This document shows positions 1 to 8,158 of a DNA stretch of 44,017 bases, piece by piece. Numbering within the stretch: position 1 is the stretch's first letter; the number at the start of each line of letters is the position of its first letter. The notes under the pieces are model-generated. The model worked only from the letters and a program-made list of their open reading frames with translations. It was not told where the DNA came from and ran no database searches. The translations under genes were made by a program, and so were the position numbers. The stretch comes from an uncultured Clostridia bacterium (lineage in GTDB: Bacteria; Bacillota; Clostridia; TANB77; CAG-508): contig CAKPDO010000008.1 in assembly GCA_934148985.1 (NCBI GenBank), forward strand, positions 1 to 44,017, given 5' to 3'.

Positions 1-330
1 GTTTCTGTTATCCTTGCATTTAATTTCTCCTCTGTTTCTGTTATTCTGGTACTTAATCTTTCCTCTGTTTCTGTTATCCTTGCATTTAATTTCTCCTCTA
101 TTTCTGTTATTCTGGTACTTAATCTTTCCTCTGTTTCTGTTATCCTTGCATTTAATTTCTCCTCTGTTTCTGTTATTCTGGTACTTAATCTTTCCTCTGT
201 TTCTGTTATTCTTGTATTTAATTTTTCTTCTGTTTCTGTTATTCTGGTACCTAGTCTTTCCTCTGTTTCTGCTATCTTCGTGTCCATTCTCTCGCACACT
301 CTTTCTTCTGACTCTGCTATCTTCGTGTCC
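1..330 (-). repeat. 33-bp tandem repeat (minisatellite) inside the coiled-coil gene
   Basis: Ten units start every 33 bp at 1, 34, 67, 100, 133, 166, 199, 232, 265 and 298. Two versions alternate, so the best-conserved period is 66 bp. Units nearest the left edge are almost identical, while those toward the gene start (265, 298) have diverged. This gradient suggests recent expansion by slippage or unequal crossing-over. The array is in frame, with 11 codons per unit, and may continue beyond the window. Confidence 0.9.
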
Positions 331-464
331 ATTCTTGCACATAATCTTTTTTCCATTGCTTCCATTTTTTCTTCTTGTCTTTTGAATCCGTCTTCCATTC
401 TAGCTCCTAATTCACCAATTTGCTTTGACATATTAATTAATTGTTCCATAATCATTTTTTCCAT
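1..464 (-). CDS. Repetitive coiled-coil protein, N-terminal part (runs off left edge)
   Basis: The reading frame is open from an ATG at 464 to the window edge, giving 154 residues with no stop seen. An AGAAGG ribosome site lies 7 nt upstream of the ATG. The first 45 or so residues are Met/Glu/Lys-rich and begin MEKMIMEQLINMSKQIGEL. After that the protein is tandem 11-residue units of the pattern ITETEERLSTR / ITETEEKLNAR. An 11-residue charged repeat with regularly placed Ile/Leu is typical of a long right-handed coiled coil. There is no signal peptide or membrane segment in the visible part. Function is unknown; a filament, scaffold or tail-fibre-like role would fit but cannot be decided here. 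It has its own promoter at 573-600. Confidence 0.75.
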   Translation of the reverse strand, partial: MEKMIMEQLINMSKQIGELGARMEDGFKRQEEKMEAMEKRLCARMDTKIAESEERVCERMDTKIAETEERLGTRITETEEKLNTRITETEERLSTRITETEEKLNARITETEERLSTRITEIEEKLNARITETEERLSTRITETEEKLNARITE

Positions 465-572
465 ATTATTACCTTCTTTCCTGCTTTAAATTTTGCTTCG
501 ACATAAATATATATATGAACACAAAAATATAAAATTCAATAAAAATTATAAAACGAAATATCTAATGAAAAA

Positions 573-600
573 ATTATATCATAAATTCAACAAATGTCAA
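573..600 (-). promoter_or_regulatory. Sigma-A promoter of the coiled-coil gene
   Basis: On the minus strand TTGACA (600-595), 16 nt, then TATAAT (578-573). Both hexamers match consensus. The predicted transcript has a 5' UTR of about 100 nt before the ATG at 464. The rest of 481-734 is AT-rich and shows no gene. Confidence 0.75.
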
Positions 601-734
601 TAAAAACATTTTGACAAAAATCGACAAAATTGTTGTATCGTCACAACTTGTCTAAAAAGATTACTTTTTTGTACTGCTCAATATATTAATCTACATTTTA
701 TGCGATTGCTGTGGATAAAAACTTTTCTAATTAA

Positions 735-771
735 AATAAGTCTCCAACAATATTGCTGTTGGAAACTTATT
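735..771 (-). terminator. Terminator of thrS
   Basis: A 15-base hairpin (arms 735-749 and 757-771, one mismatch) sits just beyond the thrS stop codon, with T-rich sequence on both sides. It could also stop rightward transcription. Confidence 0.75.
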
Positions 772-773
772 TT

Positions 774-2714
774 TTATCTACCAAAATTTTTAATTTCTTT
801 TTTCAATTTTTGGATAAATTCTTCTTCATCCATAGCTCCAATGTCGCCTTCGCCTCTAGAACGAACACCAACTTGATTATTTTGAACTTCCTTATCTCCT
901 AAAATTAACATATAAGGAATTTTATTTAATTGAGCTTCACGAATTTTATATCCAATTTTTTCTTGTCTATCATCAAGTTCAACTCTAAGTCCAGATTTAC
1001 GTAAGTCGTCTGTTACCTTAACCGCATAATCTCTTTGTTTATCAGTAAGTGGCATTACTTCAACTTGAACAGGGGCAAGCCATAAAGGTAAAATTCCCTT
1101 TGTTTCTTCAAGTAAGAACGAAATAAATCTATCAGAACTTCCAAGTATTGCTCTGTGAATAACAACAGGTCTATGTTTTTCTCCATCTTCGCCAATATAT
1201 TCAAGTTCAAATCTTTCAGGTAAAGCAAAATCTAATTGACATGTTGGTATAGTAATATCATGGTTTAATGCTGTCTTTATTTGTATATCAATTTTTGGTC
1301 CATAGAAAGCAGCTTCTCCCTCGGCTTCGTAAAAATCAATATTTAACTCTTTTAAAATTTGTCTTAATTGGCTTTCAGCTGTTTCCCACATTTCATCATT
1401 ATCTATATACTTTTCTTTATTATTTTTATCTCTTAAAGATAATCTATAACTAAATGCTGAAGCTGGAAATCCAAAGTCATCTTGATAAACTTCTTTTATT
1501 AAGCTTAAAACCTTTCCAACCTCTTCTTTTATCTGGTCTGGTCTTACAAATAAATGTGCATCATTTTGACACATTTGGCGAACTCTTTCTAATCCGCAAA
1601 CACTACCACTATCTTCATATCTAAAATCGTTTGCAAGTTCACCTATTTTTATTGGTAAATCTCTATAAGAACGCATTTTACTTTTATATATTAACATATG
1701 ATGTGGGCAATTCATAGGTCTTAAAACCATTTCTTCATCACCCATTTTCATCATAGGAAACATATCTTCTTTGTAGTGGTCCCAATGTCCAGATGTTTTG
1801 TATAAAGCAACATTTGCTAAACTTGGTGTATATACATGTTGATATCCTAAAGCTAATTCTTTATCTTGAATATATCTTTCTAAAGTTCTACGTATCGTTG
1901 CTCCTTTTGGTAAATACATTGGAAGGCCTGAACCCACTAGCTTGTGTGTCATAAATAATTCTAAATCTTTTCCTATTTTTCTATGATCCCTCTCTTTTGC
2001 TTCTTCAAGTTTGGCTAAATATTCTTCTACTTGGCTTGCTTTTGGAAATGCTATTGCGTATATTCTTTGTAGCATTTTATTATGTTCATCACCTCTCCAA
2101 TATGCCCCAGATGTAGAAAGTATTTTTACAGCTTTTACCTTTCCCGTACTCATTAAATGTGGTCCAGCACATAAATCCGTAAATTCACCTTGTTTATAAA
2201 ATGATATTTCCTCACCATCTGGTAAATCTTTTATTAATTCTACCTTGTATGGTTCATCTTTTTCTTCCATAAATTTTATTGCTTCTTCTCTTGGCAAAGT
2301 AAATCTTTCTATTGGTAAATCTTCTTTTATTATTTTTTTCATTTCTGCTTCAATTTTTTCTTTATCTTCGTCTGTAAAGTTTTTTTCTACATCAAAATCA
2401 TAATAAAATCCCTCATCAATTGATGGACCTATTGCTAGATTTGTTTCTGGTTTTAATCTTTTTATTGCTTGAGCCATTATGTGTGATGTTGTGTGCCAAT
2501 ATGCTTTTTTTCCTTCTAAAGAGCTTTCAAATGTATGTATTTCTAAATTGCAATCCTTTGTTAGGATATATCTTAGGTCTACAACTTTTCCATCTACACT
2601 TGCACATGTTGCAACTCTTGCTAGTCCTTCACTTATTTCTTTTGCTACATTAAATACACTTTTTCCTGCTTCCACTTCTTTAATGCTTCCATCTTTCAAT
2701 GTTATTTTAATCAT
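774..2714 (-). CDS. thrS: Threonyl-tRNA synthetase
   Basis: This 646-residue protein has the full length and domain order of bacterial ThrRS and charges tRNA-Thr in the cytoplasm. The N-terminal TGS domain comes first (about 1-60). The editing/SAD domain follows, with the HTTSHIMAQAI motif. Next is the class II catalytic core, with MNCPHHMLIY (zinc-binding Cys), motif 2 around NDFRYEDSGS and motif 3 around HRAILGSSDRF. The anticodon-binding domain is C-terminal. The ATG at 2714 follows an AAGGAGG site at good spacing. Expression is controlled by the T-box leader immediately upstream. A hairpin terminator lies just past the stop. Confidence 0.98.
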   Translation of the reverse strand: MIKITLKDGSIKEVEAGKSVFNVAKEISEGLARVATCASVDGKVVDLRYILTKDCNLEIHTFESSLEGKKAYWHTTSHIMAQAIKRLKPETNLAIGPSIDEGFYYDFDVEKNFTDEDKEKIEAEMKKIIKEDLPIERFTLPREEAIKFMEEKDEPYKVELIKDLPDGEEISFYKQGEFTDLCAGPHLMSTGKVKAVKILSTSGAYWRGDEHNKMLQRIYAIAFPKASQVEEYLAKLEEAKERDHRKIGKDLELFMTHKLVGSGLPMYLPKGATIRRTLERYIQDKELALGYQHVYTPSLANVALYKTSGHWDHYKEDMFPMMKMGDEEMVLRPMNCPHHMLIYKSKMRSYRDLPIKIGELANDFRYEDSGSVCGLERVRQMCQNDAHLFVRPDQIKEEVGKVLSLIKEVYQDDFGFPASAFSYRLSLRDKNNKEKYIDNDEMWETAESQLRQILKELNIDFYEAEGEAAFYGPKIDIQIKTALNHDITIPTCQLDFALPERFELEYIGEDGEKHRPVVIHRAILGSSDRFISFLLEETKGILPLWLAPVQVEVMPLTDKQRDYAVKVTDDLRKSGLRVELDDRQEKIGYKIREAQLNKIPYMLILGDKEVQNNQVGVRSRGEGDIGAMDEEEFIQKLKKEIKNFGR

Positions 2715-2741
2715 TTTTTATTCCTCCTTTTCTTTATTTTG

Positions 2742-2985
2742 ATACAAAAAAGCTCCTATAGATACTTTTTTGCATCCATAGGAGCGTATATATTTTACGC
2801 GGTTCCATCCCTGTTTGTTCTTAATTAATAGAATTATAACGTATTCCAATCGTCTGGCTTATTCACCAGAAATATGAAGAGGTAGTTTTCAAATAGTTTT
2901 ACTTTGGTTAGCTTTCAGCCTTTGACTAACTTCTCTTTTAAAGATATTTTCTATTTTACTTTTCTCTTACTATTTTTATATTATG
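2742..2985 (-). promoter_or_regulatory. T-box riboswitch leader of thrS
   Basis: The T-box sequence AGGGATGGAACCGCG is present on the minus strand (2812-2798). It is followed by a terminator hairpin (arms 2785-2778 and 2759-2752, GCTCCTAT/ATAGGAGC) and a run of T (2751-2746). Upstream is a long Stem I-like region (about 2955-2870). T-box leaders bind uncharged tRNA and prevent termination. A candidate specifier codon is ACT (Thr) at 2886-2884, inside GAAAACTACC near the base of Stem I, but this assignment needs folding. Threonine specificity is expected from the gene it controls. Confidence 0.93.
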
Positions 2986-2990
2986 TTAAT

Positions 2991-3019
2991 ATAATAATAC
3001 ATTTTTTTGTTTTTGTCAA
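2991..3019 (-). promoter_or_regulatory. Sigma-A promoter of the T-box/thrS transcript
   Basis: TTGACA (3019-3014), 17 nt, TATTAT (2996-2991). The expected transcription start near 2984 is just before the T-box Stem I. Confidence 0.8.
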
Positions 3020-3026
3020 CTGTTTT

Positions 3027-4088
3027 TTATTCTTCTTCACCCTTTAATTTTTCTGCTCTATCTGCTGCTATTAAGTTATCTATCATTTCATCTAAATCTC
3101 CATTTAGAAAATTTTCCATTTGATATACACTAAATCCTATTCTATGGTCTGTTATTCTTCCTTGTGGGTAATTATATGTACGTATTTTCTCACTTCTGTC
3201 TCCAGAACCAACTTGAGATTTTCTTGCATTTGCTATTTCTGAATCTTGTTTTGTTTTTTCTATATCATACAATCTAGATTTTAATAAGTTCATTGCATAC
3301 TCTCTATTTTGCAATTGTGACCTCTGAGTTTGACATTCGGCAACTATACCTGTTGGAATGTGTATTAATCTTACGGCTGATGAAGTTTTATTTATATGTT
3401 GCCCACCTGCTCCTGATGACCTGAATACTTCCATTTTTATATCTGCTGGATTAATTTCTATTTCTACATCCTCTACAACTGGAAGAACTGCGACTGTTGC
3501 TGTTGATGTATGTATTCTTCCACTGCTTTCTGTGTCTGGCACACGTTGAACCCTATGTACACCGCTTTCAAACTTTAACCTACTATATGCTCCTTTTCCA
3601 GTTACCATAAATGATATTTCTTTATAACCACCTAATTCCGTAGAATTTTCGTTTAATATTTCTATTTTCCAGTGTTTTCTTTCTGCATACATACCATACA
3701 TTCTAAATAATGTTCCTGCAAATAAAGCTGCTTCTTCTCCTCCAGCTCCGCCTCTTATCTCACATATAACACTTTTATCATCATTAGGGTCTTTTGGTAT
3801 TAGTAGGATTTTTAATTCTTCTTCTGCATGAGCTAATTTTTCCTTTGAAGAATAGTATTCTTCTTCAGCAAGTTCTTTCATATCTGGGTCATCAAGCATT
3901 TCCTTAGCCTCATTCATATTTCTTATAATTTCTTTGTATTCTCTATATTTTTGTACTACGTCTTCCATTGAACTATGTTCTTTTACAAGTTTTCTCCACT
4001 CATTTGTGTTTGCTATCACTTCAGGGTCGCTAATTTGTGAAGTTAATTCATCATATCTCTTTTCTACTAATTCTAATTTCTCAAACAT
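3027..4088 (-). CDS. prfA: Peptide chain release factor 1 (RF1)
   Basis: At 353 residues this matches the usual RF1 length. It ends translation at UAA and UAG stop codons. The GGQ motif that triggers peptide release is in GAGGQHINKTSS. The stop-codon-reading tripeptide is PDT in RVPDTESSGRIHTS, the PxT form of RF1 and not the SPF form of RF2. The ATG at 4088 has an AAAGGA site upstream. It has its own promoter. The methyltransferase gene prmC, often a neighbour, is not next to it. Confidence 0.98.
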   Translation of the reverse strand: MFEKLELVEKRYDELTSQISDPEVIANTNEWRKLVKEHSSMEDVVQKYREYKEIIRNMNEAKEMLDDPDMKELAEEEYYSSKEKLAHAEEELKILLIPKDPNDDKSVICEIRGGAGGEEAALFAGTLFRMYGMYAERKHWKIEILNENSTELGGYKEISFMVTGKGAYSRLKFESGVHRVQRVPDTESSGRIHTSTATVAVLPVVEDVEIEINPADIKMEVFRSSGAGGQHINKTSSAVRLIHIPTGIVAECQTQRSQLQNREYAMNLLKSRLYDIEKTKQDSEIANARKSQVGSGDRSEKIRTYNYPQGRITDHRIGFSVYQMENFLNGDLDEMIDNLIAADRAEKLKGEEE

Positions 4089-4117
4089 AAATCTCTTTCC
4101 TTTCTAAAATCTTTTTT

Positions 4118-4146
4118 ATTATACTACGTTTTTGGCTTTTAAACAA
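4118..4146 (-). promoter_or_regulatory. Promoter of prfA
   Basis: TTGTTT (4146-4141), 17 nt, TATAAT (4123-4118) on the minus strand, about 30 nt before the prfA start codon. Confidence 0.65.
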
Positions 4147-4148
4147 TA

Positions 4149-4180
4149 GAAACACTTAATTTTTTATAATTAAGTGTTTC
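4149..4180 (-). terminator. Hairpin terminator after the VirD4 operon
   Basis: A perfect 12-bp hairpin (4149-4160 / 4169-4180) lies just past the stop of the VirD4-like gene at 4186. The following T-run is imperfect, so termination may be partial. Confidence 0.6.
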
Positions 4181-4185
4181 TTCAT

Positions 4186-6192
4186 TTATTCATCATCATC
4201 TATTGGTCCAAACAATTCATCAAATTTTGCTTCTAATTCTTTTTGTAAATCATATTCTTCTTCAGGTTCGTCATTCATTGGAAGCATTGGCGCATCATCT
4301 GTATCAATATCTTCAAGTGACATTTTTTCATTATCTTTTTTGGTTGCAACTGTCGCTTCTTCTTTTTTATCATTTGATGGTACATCATCAAATAAGTCAT
4401 CCAAAGATTCTACCTTTAAATCATTTATATTTTCTTTTTCATCTTCTTCAACATATGGATTATATGGATTGTATTTCCTCCATTTTCCCCTATCAATTTC
4501 GCCTATATCATTATGGCTTATCTCTAATGCTGCCATCTCTTTTGCCATAGGTTTTTTGAAGTAGTAAAATTTATTAGCCTTTACCGGTCTTATTCCTTTT
4601 TCAAAAATTATACACAAGTCGTTGTCCATTCTTCTTAATTCGTCTGGTGTCATCAACGCTCTTGCCATAATTTGGTCAGAATCACTTGTTCCAGTCTTTT
4701 TATGCTCTTTATCTCTATTAGTTGATATGCTTTCATGAGAAATTGTCTTCTCTCCTAATGCTTTTGAGAAATATTCAACCGTTTTTTGTGAGTTACTTCC
4801 TAAAAATACGTGAGTATCACAGTTACCTATTATTGTTTCATTTGCTTTTTCATATATTGCCTCTAATTGGTCTAAGTTTTGTAAAATAACACTAAATGAT
4901 ATTCCTCTACTCCTTGATGTTGATATTTTTTTGTCAAAATCAGGTATTCTACCAATATTTGCAAACTCGTCCAATATAAAGTATGTACGTTCTTTTAATT
5001 TTCCACCATTATTATCTGCAAAATCATATAATTGTTGAATCATTTGCGCAAAGAATATTGTTAATAAGAAATCATATGCTCCATGTGTATCTGAAGATAT
5101 AACATATACAGCGGTTTTTTGGCTTCCTATTTCTTCGAAATTTATTGTATCTGTTGATGTTAATTCAGCAATTTCCTTTGAATCAAATTTTCCAAGTTTT
5201 GATTGCAATGTACTTAAAATTGAACTATATGTCTTTTCTGGTGCTATCTCAATAGATTTATAGTTCATTCTTGCTGGATGATCATATGGTAATTGACTCA
5301 TTAATTCTGTAAGTACGTTGCTTCCTCCATTTGAATTTGCTGCTCTTACCATTTCCGCACAGCTTGCTAGGTTTTTTTCTTCTTCTGGTCTTGTTGCCAT
5401 TAAATAATATATTAAAGCTTTTAGTAAAGTTTCAGCCGAATCATCCCAGAATGGGTCTGAGCCTCCCCCTTCTGATTTTTGTCCCTTTACTATTGTATTT
5501 GCGATTATGTCTACATCTATTTCTGAAGATATATGTAAAAGTGGGTTATATCCATCACTAAATTGCGGATGTACAAGGTTTAAAACTTTTATTTTGTAAC
5601 CATGTTCTCTTAAATAACCAGCTGTTCTATCGTACAGTTCTCCTTTAGGATCTGTAAATACATATGACCCTAGCATTTGGTGAGCATTCGGTATTGAATA
5701 TGAAGCTGATTTACCAGAACCAGAACCTCCGACTACCAATACGTTTACGTTTCCTCTTTTATCCAACGGTAGATAATTATTTTCCGCAAGTATTATTCCA
5801 GCTTTTTTACTTAAAACTTTATATTGTTCTCCATTTTCGCTCCAGTCACTCGAACCGTGTTCAATGTTGTCATATCTATGTTTAGGCATTAATCTTAATA
5901 CTGCTATTACTACTATAATTGCATAAAAAAGCGTAAATCCAAATATATTTTTTATATATTCCCCAATCAAACCATTTGACGCTATGGCATTAAATCCTAG
6001 CCCCATATCTGTAGTTGCTTTCATATATACAGTCAAAAAGGCATCCATATCAAATTTTCCAAGTAATTTCATTTGATAGCATCCACATGTCCATGGCATG
6101 ATAAATACTACGACTAAGATTAGCCATAGTATAATTGAAACTATTATTGTTGTTTTTCCTTTTTTTAAGGCTCCTTGAATTTTATAATTCAT
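4186..6192 (-). CDS. VirD4/TraG-family type IV coupling ATPase
   Basis: A 668-residue protein with two N-terminal membrane segments (about 14-33 and 84-101) and a cytoplasmic ATPase. Walker A is GGSGSGKS at 155-162. Walker B is in YFILDEFANIGRIPDFDKK. This layout is that of VirD4/TraG coupling proteins, which bring DNA or protein substrates to a type IV secretion channel as hexamers. The C-terminal 80 or so residues are strongly acidic and low-complexity. It is the last gene of a three-gene operon whose first two members are of unknown function. No relaxase, VirB4 or mobilisation gene is adjacent, so its partner machinery is not visible here. The ATG at 6192 follows an AAGGGTG site. Confidence 0.9.
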   Translation of the reverse strand: MNYKIQGALKKGKTTIIVSIILWLILVVVFIMPWTCGCYQMKLLGKFDMDAFLTVYMKATTDMGLGFNAIASNGLIGEYIKNIFGFTLFYAIIVVIAVLRLMPKHRYDNIEHGSSDWSENGEQYKVLSKKAGIILAENNYLPLDKRGNVNVLVVGGSGSGKSASYSIPNAHQMLGSYVFTDPKGELYDRTAGYLREHGYKIKVLNLVHPQFSDGYNPLLHISSEIDVDIIANTIVKGQKSEGGGSDPFWDDSAETLLKALIYYLMATRPEEEKNLASCAEMVRAANSNGGSNVLTELMSQLPYDHPARMNYKSIEIAPEKTYSSILSTLQSKLGKFDSKEIAELTSTDTINFEEIGSQKTAVYVISSDTHGAYDFLLTIFFAQMIQQLYDFADNNGGKLKERTYFILDEFANIGRIPDFDKKISTSRSRGISFSVILQNLDQLEAIYEKANETIIGNCDTHVFLGSNSQKTVEYFSKALGEKTISHESISTNRDKEHKKTGTSDSDQIMARALMTPDELRRMDNDLCIIFEKGIRPVKANKFYYFKKPMAKEMAALEISHNDIGEIDRGKWRKYNPYNPYVEEDEKENINDLKVESLDDLFDDVPSNDKKEEATVATKKDNEKMSLEDIDTDDAPMLPMNDEPEEEYDLQKELEAKFDELFGPIDDDE

Positions 6193-6215
6193 ATACTTTC
6201 ACCCTTTTCTTTTGA

Positions 6216-6473
6216 TTATATATTATGTTCATTTTCATCTTTTTTGTTCATTTCATAATATCCGCCATCGCTTACTTTTACAGCTGCATCTGATAAGTTT
6301 GTTCTAACTTCATTTCCATTAACAACTTCAAGAACTTTTCCTGGTTTCATATCAACTGCCCCAACATAAAAATCATCTGCTTTAGAACTTGGATCTTTTG
6401 CATCAACTGGTACTCCATTTTTTATCCATTCTTCCATTTCTTTAATTTTAGCAACTTGTTCTTTTTTGGTCAT
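6216..6473 (-). CDS. Small unknown protein of the VirD4 operon
   Basis: An 85-residue soluble, charged protein that I do not recognise. It has no membrane segment or cysteine motif. An AGGAGG site precedes the ATG at 6473. It lies 23 bp before the VirD4-like gene and 14 bp after the 173-residue gene, so the three are almost certainly cotranscribed. The middle (MKPGKVLEVVNGNEVRTN) looks like a small beta-barrel or KOW-like strand pattern, which is only an impression. Its position suggests an accessory or substrate role for the coupling ATPase. Confidence 0.75.
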   Translation of the reverse strand: MTKKEQVAKIKEMEEWIKNGVPVDAKDPSSKADDFYVGAVDMKPGKVLEVVNGNEVRTNLSDAAVKVSDGGYYEMNKKDENEHNI

Positions 6474-6487
6474 TTTAGAATTCCTCC

Positions 6488-7009
6488 TTAATTACTATCT
6501 TCCCTTATTTCAAATGCAAAATATGATTTTTTTGGTTTTAATTTGCATTTTCCCTTAACTTCGTCAGTTTCCTCATCATAGTAAAGAACTGGCTTTATTT
6601 CTTCTGTTGTTTCTGGGTCAATTATAGTAATTGCCCTCTTTAGATTAGGTGTATATTTAAAATTTTTCACTTCTGTTTCTTCTTCCGAATATATTGTATC
6701 AAACTTAAATGGAACCGGCTTTTTCGAAATTTTTACTTCATCATTTATAAGTAATCCATTGTTTATAACTACTCTTTCTTTTGTAAATGAAAATATTACT
6801 AATTGATTTCCAGATTCTTGCGGATCTTCAACATAGAATGTTTTTTTCTTCAAATCTCCAACAAACTGCTCTGTTGAACGTAATCTTTCAACAGTATATT
6901 TTGGATATTTTTTTAAATATTCCTTTTTCGTCTTATATACCTCATATATTACCGTATTTACTCCTTTAGGATCTGTTATACTAAAATGTTTTCCTTTCCA
7001 TGATTCCAT
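6488..7009 (-). CDS. Unknown soluble protein, first main gene of the VirD4 operon
   Basis: A 173-residue protein of unknown family, Lys/Glu-rich, with predicted beta strands and no signal or membrane segment. I place the start at 7009 (MESWKGKHFS). A GGAGG site lies 8 nt before this ATG, and an in-frame ATG five codons upstream (7024) overlaps that same site and lacks one of its own. Upstream is a strong consensus promoter and a possible 10-residue leader peptide whose stop codon nearly touches this start. Together with the next two genes it forms the VirD4 operon. Confidence 0.75.
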   Translation of the reverse strand: MESWKGKHFSITDPKGVNTVIYEVYKTKKEYLKKYPKYTVERLRSTEQFVGDLKKKTFYVEDPQESGNQLVIFSFTKERVVINNGLLINDEVKISKKPVPFKFDTIYSEEETEVKNFKYTPNLKRAITIIDPETTEEIKPVLYYDEETDEVKGKCKLKPKKSYFAFEIREDSN

Positions 7010-7010
7010 T

Positions 7011-7043
7011 TTATTTTCCTCCATTTTCTATGATTTTTAACAT
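7011..7043 (-). CDS. Possible 10-residue leader peptide of the VirD4 operon
   Basis: The sequence encodes MLKIIENGGK and stop. A GGAGGA site (7056-7051) sits 7 nt before its ATG at 7043. Its last codons contain the GGAGG site used by the next gene, and its TAA ends 1 nt before that gene's ATG. This arrangement allows translational coupling or attenuation. A chance ORF cannot be excluded at this length. Confidence 0.4.
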   Translation of the reverse strand: MLKIIENGGK

Positions 7044-7072
7044 AGATTTTTCCTCCGTATAATCACTCTTTT

Positions 7073-7101
7073 ATTATAGCAATTTTTCTACTTTATGTCA
7101 A
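7073..7101 (-). promoter_or_regulatory. Perfect consensus sigma-A promoter of the VirD4 operon
   Basis: TTGACA (7101-7096), exactly 17 nt, TATAAT (7078-7073). This is the strongest-looking promoter in the window. Transcription should start near 7066. Confidence 0.9.
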
Positions 7102-7117
7102 TAGGATTAAGAGAAAT

Positions 7118-8017
7118 CTATATTTTTCTAGGGTTAAAACTTGATATTGTACTCAATTTTTCAAATAATTTTTTTTCTTCATTACTTAATTTTTTCGGTA
7201 TCATTATATTAACTTTTGCAATCAAATCTCCTCTGCCACCTTTTCCATCTTTATATCCTTTACCAGATATTTTAAGAACTTCGCCAGTTTCTATTCCCTC
7301 TGGCACATAAACTACAGTTCCATCATCTATAGAATATACTGTTGTTCTAGTTCCTAAAGCTGCTTCCCAAGGTGTTAAATATAAATTTGTATATAAGTCA
7401 TTCCCTACTAGCTTAAATTTATCACTATTTTTTATGTTTACTTTTATAAATAAATCTCCATTTTTTCCACCATCTTTGCCCTCTTTTCCTTGTCCTAAAA
7501 GCCTTATTTTCTCACCATTTCTAAGACCTGCCGGAATAGATACAGTAAATACTTTCATTTTTCCATCTACTGTTCTTAGAGATATTTTCTTATCTAATCC
7601 ATAAAAAACTTCTTCTATATCAACATCAATGCATGTTTCTATATTTTCTCCTCTAATAGGAATTTTTTCTGTTTTGCTTTCTTTTTTACTTTTTTCATCT
7701 TTTGGAACTCCAAAGAATATATTGAAAAATTCACCAAATGACGCATTACTTTTTTTGTATTCTTCTCTATATTGCTCTTGTCTTTGTTTCACATTATTTC
7801 TGTTCCATATCCTATCATATTTTCTTTTGGCACTACTATCTGATAGTATTTTATATGCCTCATTTATATCTTTTATTTTCTCCTCAGCTAATTTGTCCTT
7901 TACGTTTAAATCTGGATGATTTTTTTTAACCGCTAATCTATATGCATTTTTTATCTCATCTGAAGATACTTTATTTGTCTTTAGTCCCAATATTTTGTAA
8001 TAATCTTTAAAAACCAT
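7118..8017 (-). CDS. DnaJ-class J-domain cochaperone (CbpA-like, no zinc finger)
   Basis: A 299-residue protein with an N-terminal J domain (about 5-70) carrying the HPD motif at 34-36, which stimulates the ATPase of DnaK. A short charged linker follows (about 80-115). Then come the two beta-sandwich substrate-binding domains of DnaJ. The Cys-rich zinc finger between J domain and C-terminal domains is absent, as in CbpA-type proteins, so this is not the main DnaJ. The ribosome site before the ATG at 8017 is weak: the AGGAGG at about 8052 is over 30 nt upstream. Upstream there is a TATAAT but only a poor -35. Confidence 0.88.
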   Translation of the reverse strand: MVFKDYYKILGLKTNKVSSDEIKNAYRLAVKKNHPDLNVKDKLAEEKIKDINEAYKILSDSSAKRKYDRIWNRNNVKQRQEQYREEYKKSNASFGEFFNIFFGVPKDEKSKKESKTEKIPIRGENIETCIDVDIEEVFYGLDKKISLRTVDGKMKVFTVSIPAGLRNGEKIRLLGQGKEGKDGGKNGDLFIKVNIKNSDKFKLVGNDLYTNLYLTPWEAALGTRTTVYSIDDGTVVYVPEGIETGEVLKISGKGYKDGKGGRGDLIAKVNIMIPKKLSNEEKKLFEKLSTISSFNPRKI

Positions 8018-8118
8018 CTTTTCTTACATTAGCCCCTTTATAGCCAATTTCCTCCTTTTTTATTACTTATTAATTATATCCAAATTTAAAAGCGTTTTCA
8101 TTATATCAGGGAAAACAA

Positions 8119-8147
8119 AAAAAATCCATAGTTTTTACGGATTTTTT
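8119..8147 (-). terminator. Terminator of the glycosidase-like gene
   Basis: A 9-bp hairpin (8119-8127 / 8139-8147) with a T-rich run on the minus strand (past 8119), 12 bp beyond the stop at 8159. Confidence 0.75.
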
Positions 8148-8158
8148 TATATTAATTT

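Noticed and set aside
1..385. Tandem 33-bp units resembling a CRISPR array, and a rightward hydrophobic ORF over them
   Set aside because: There are no unique spacers between units, and the leftward strand gives a well-started coiled-coil protein. The Leu/Phe-rich rightward ORF is its antisense shadow.
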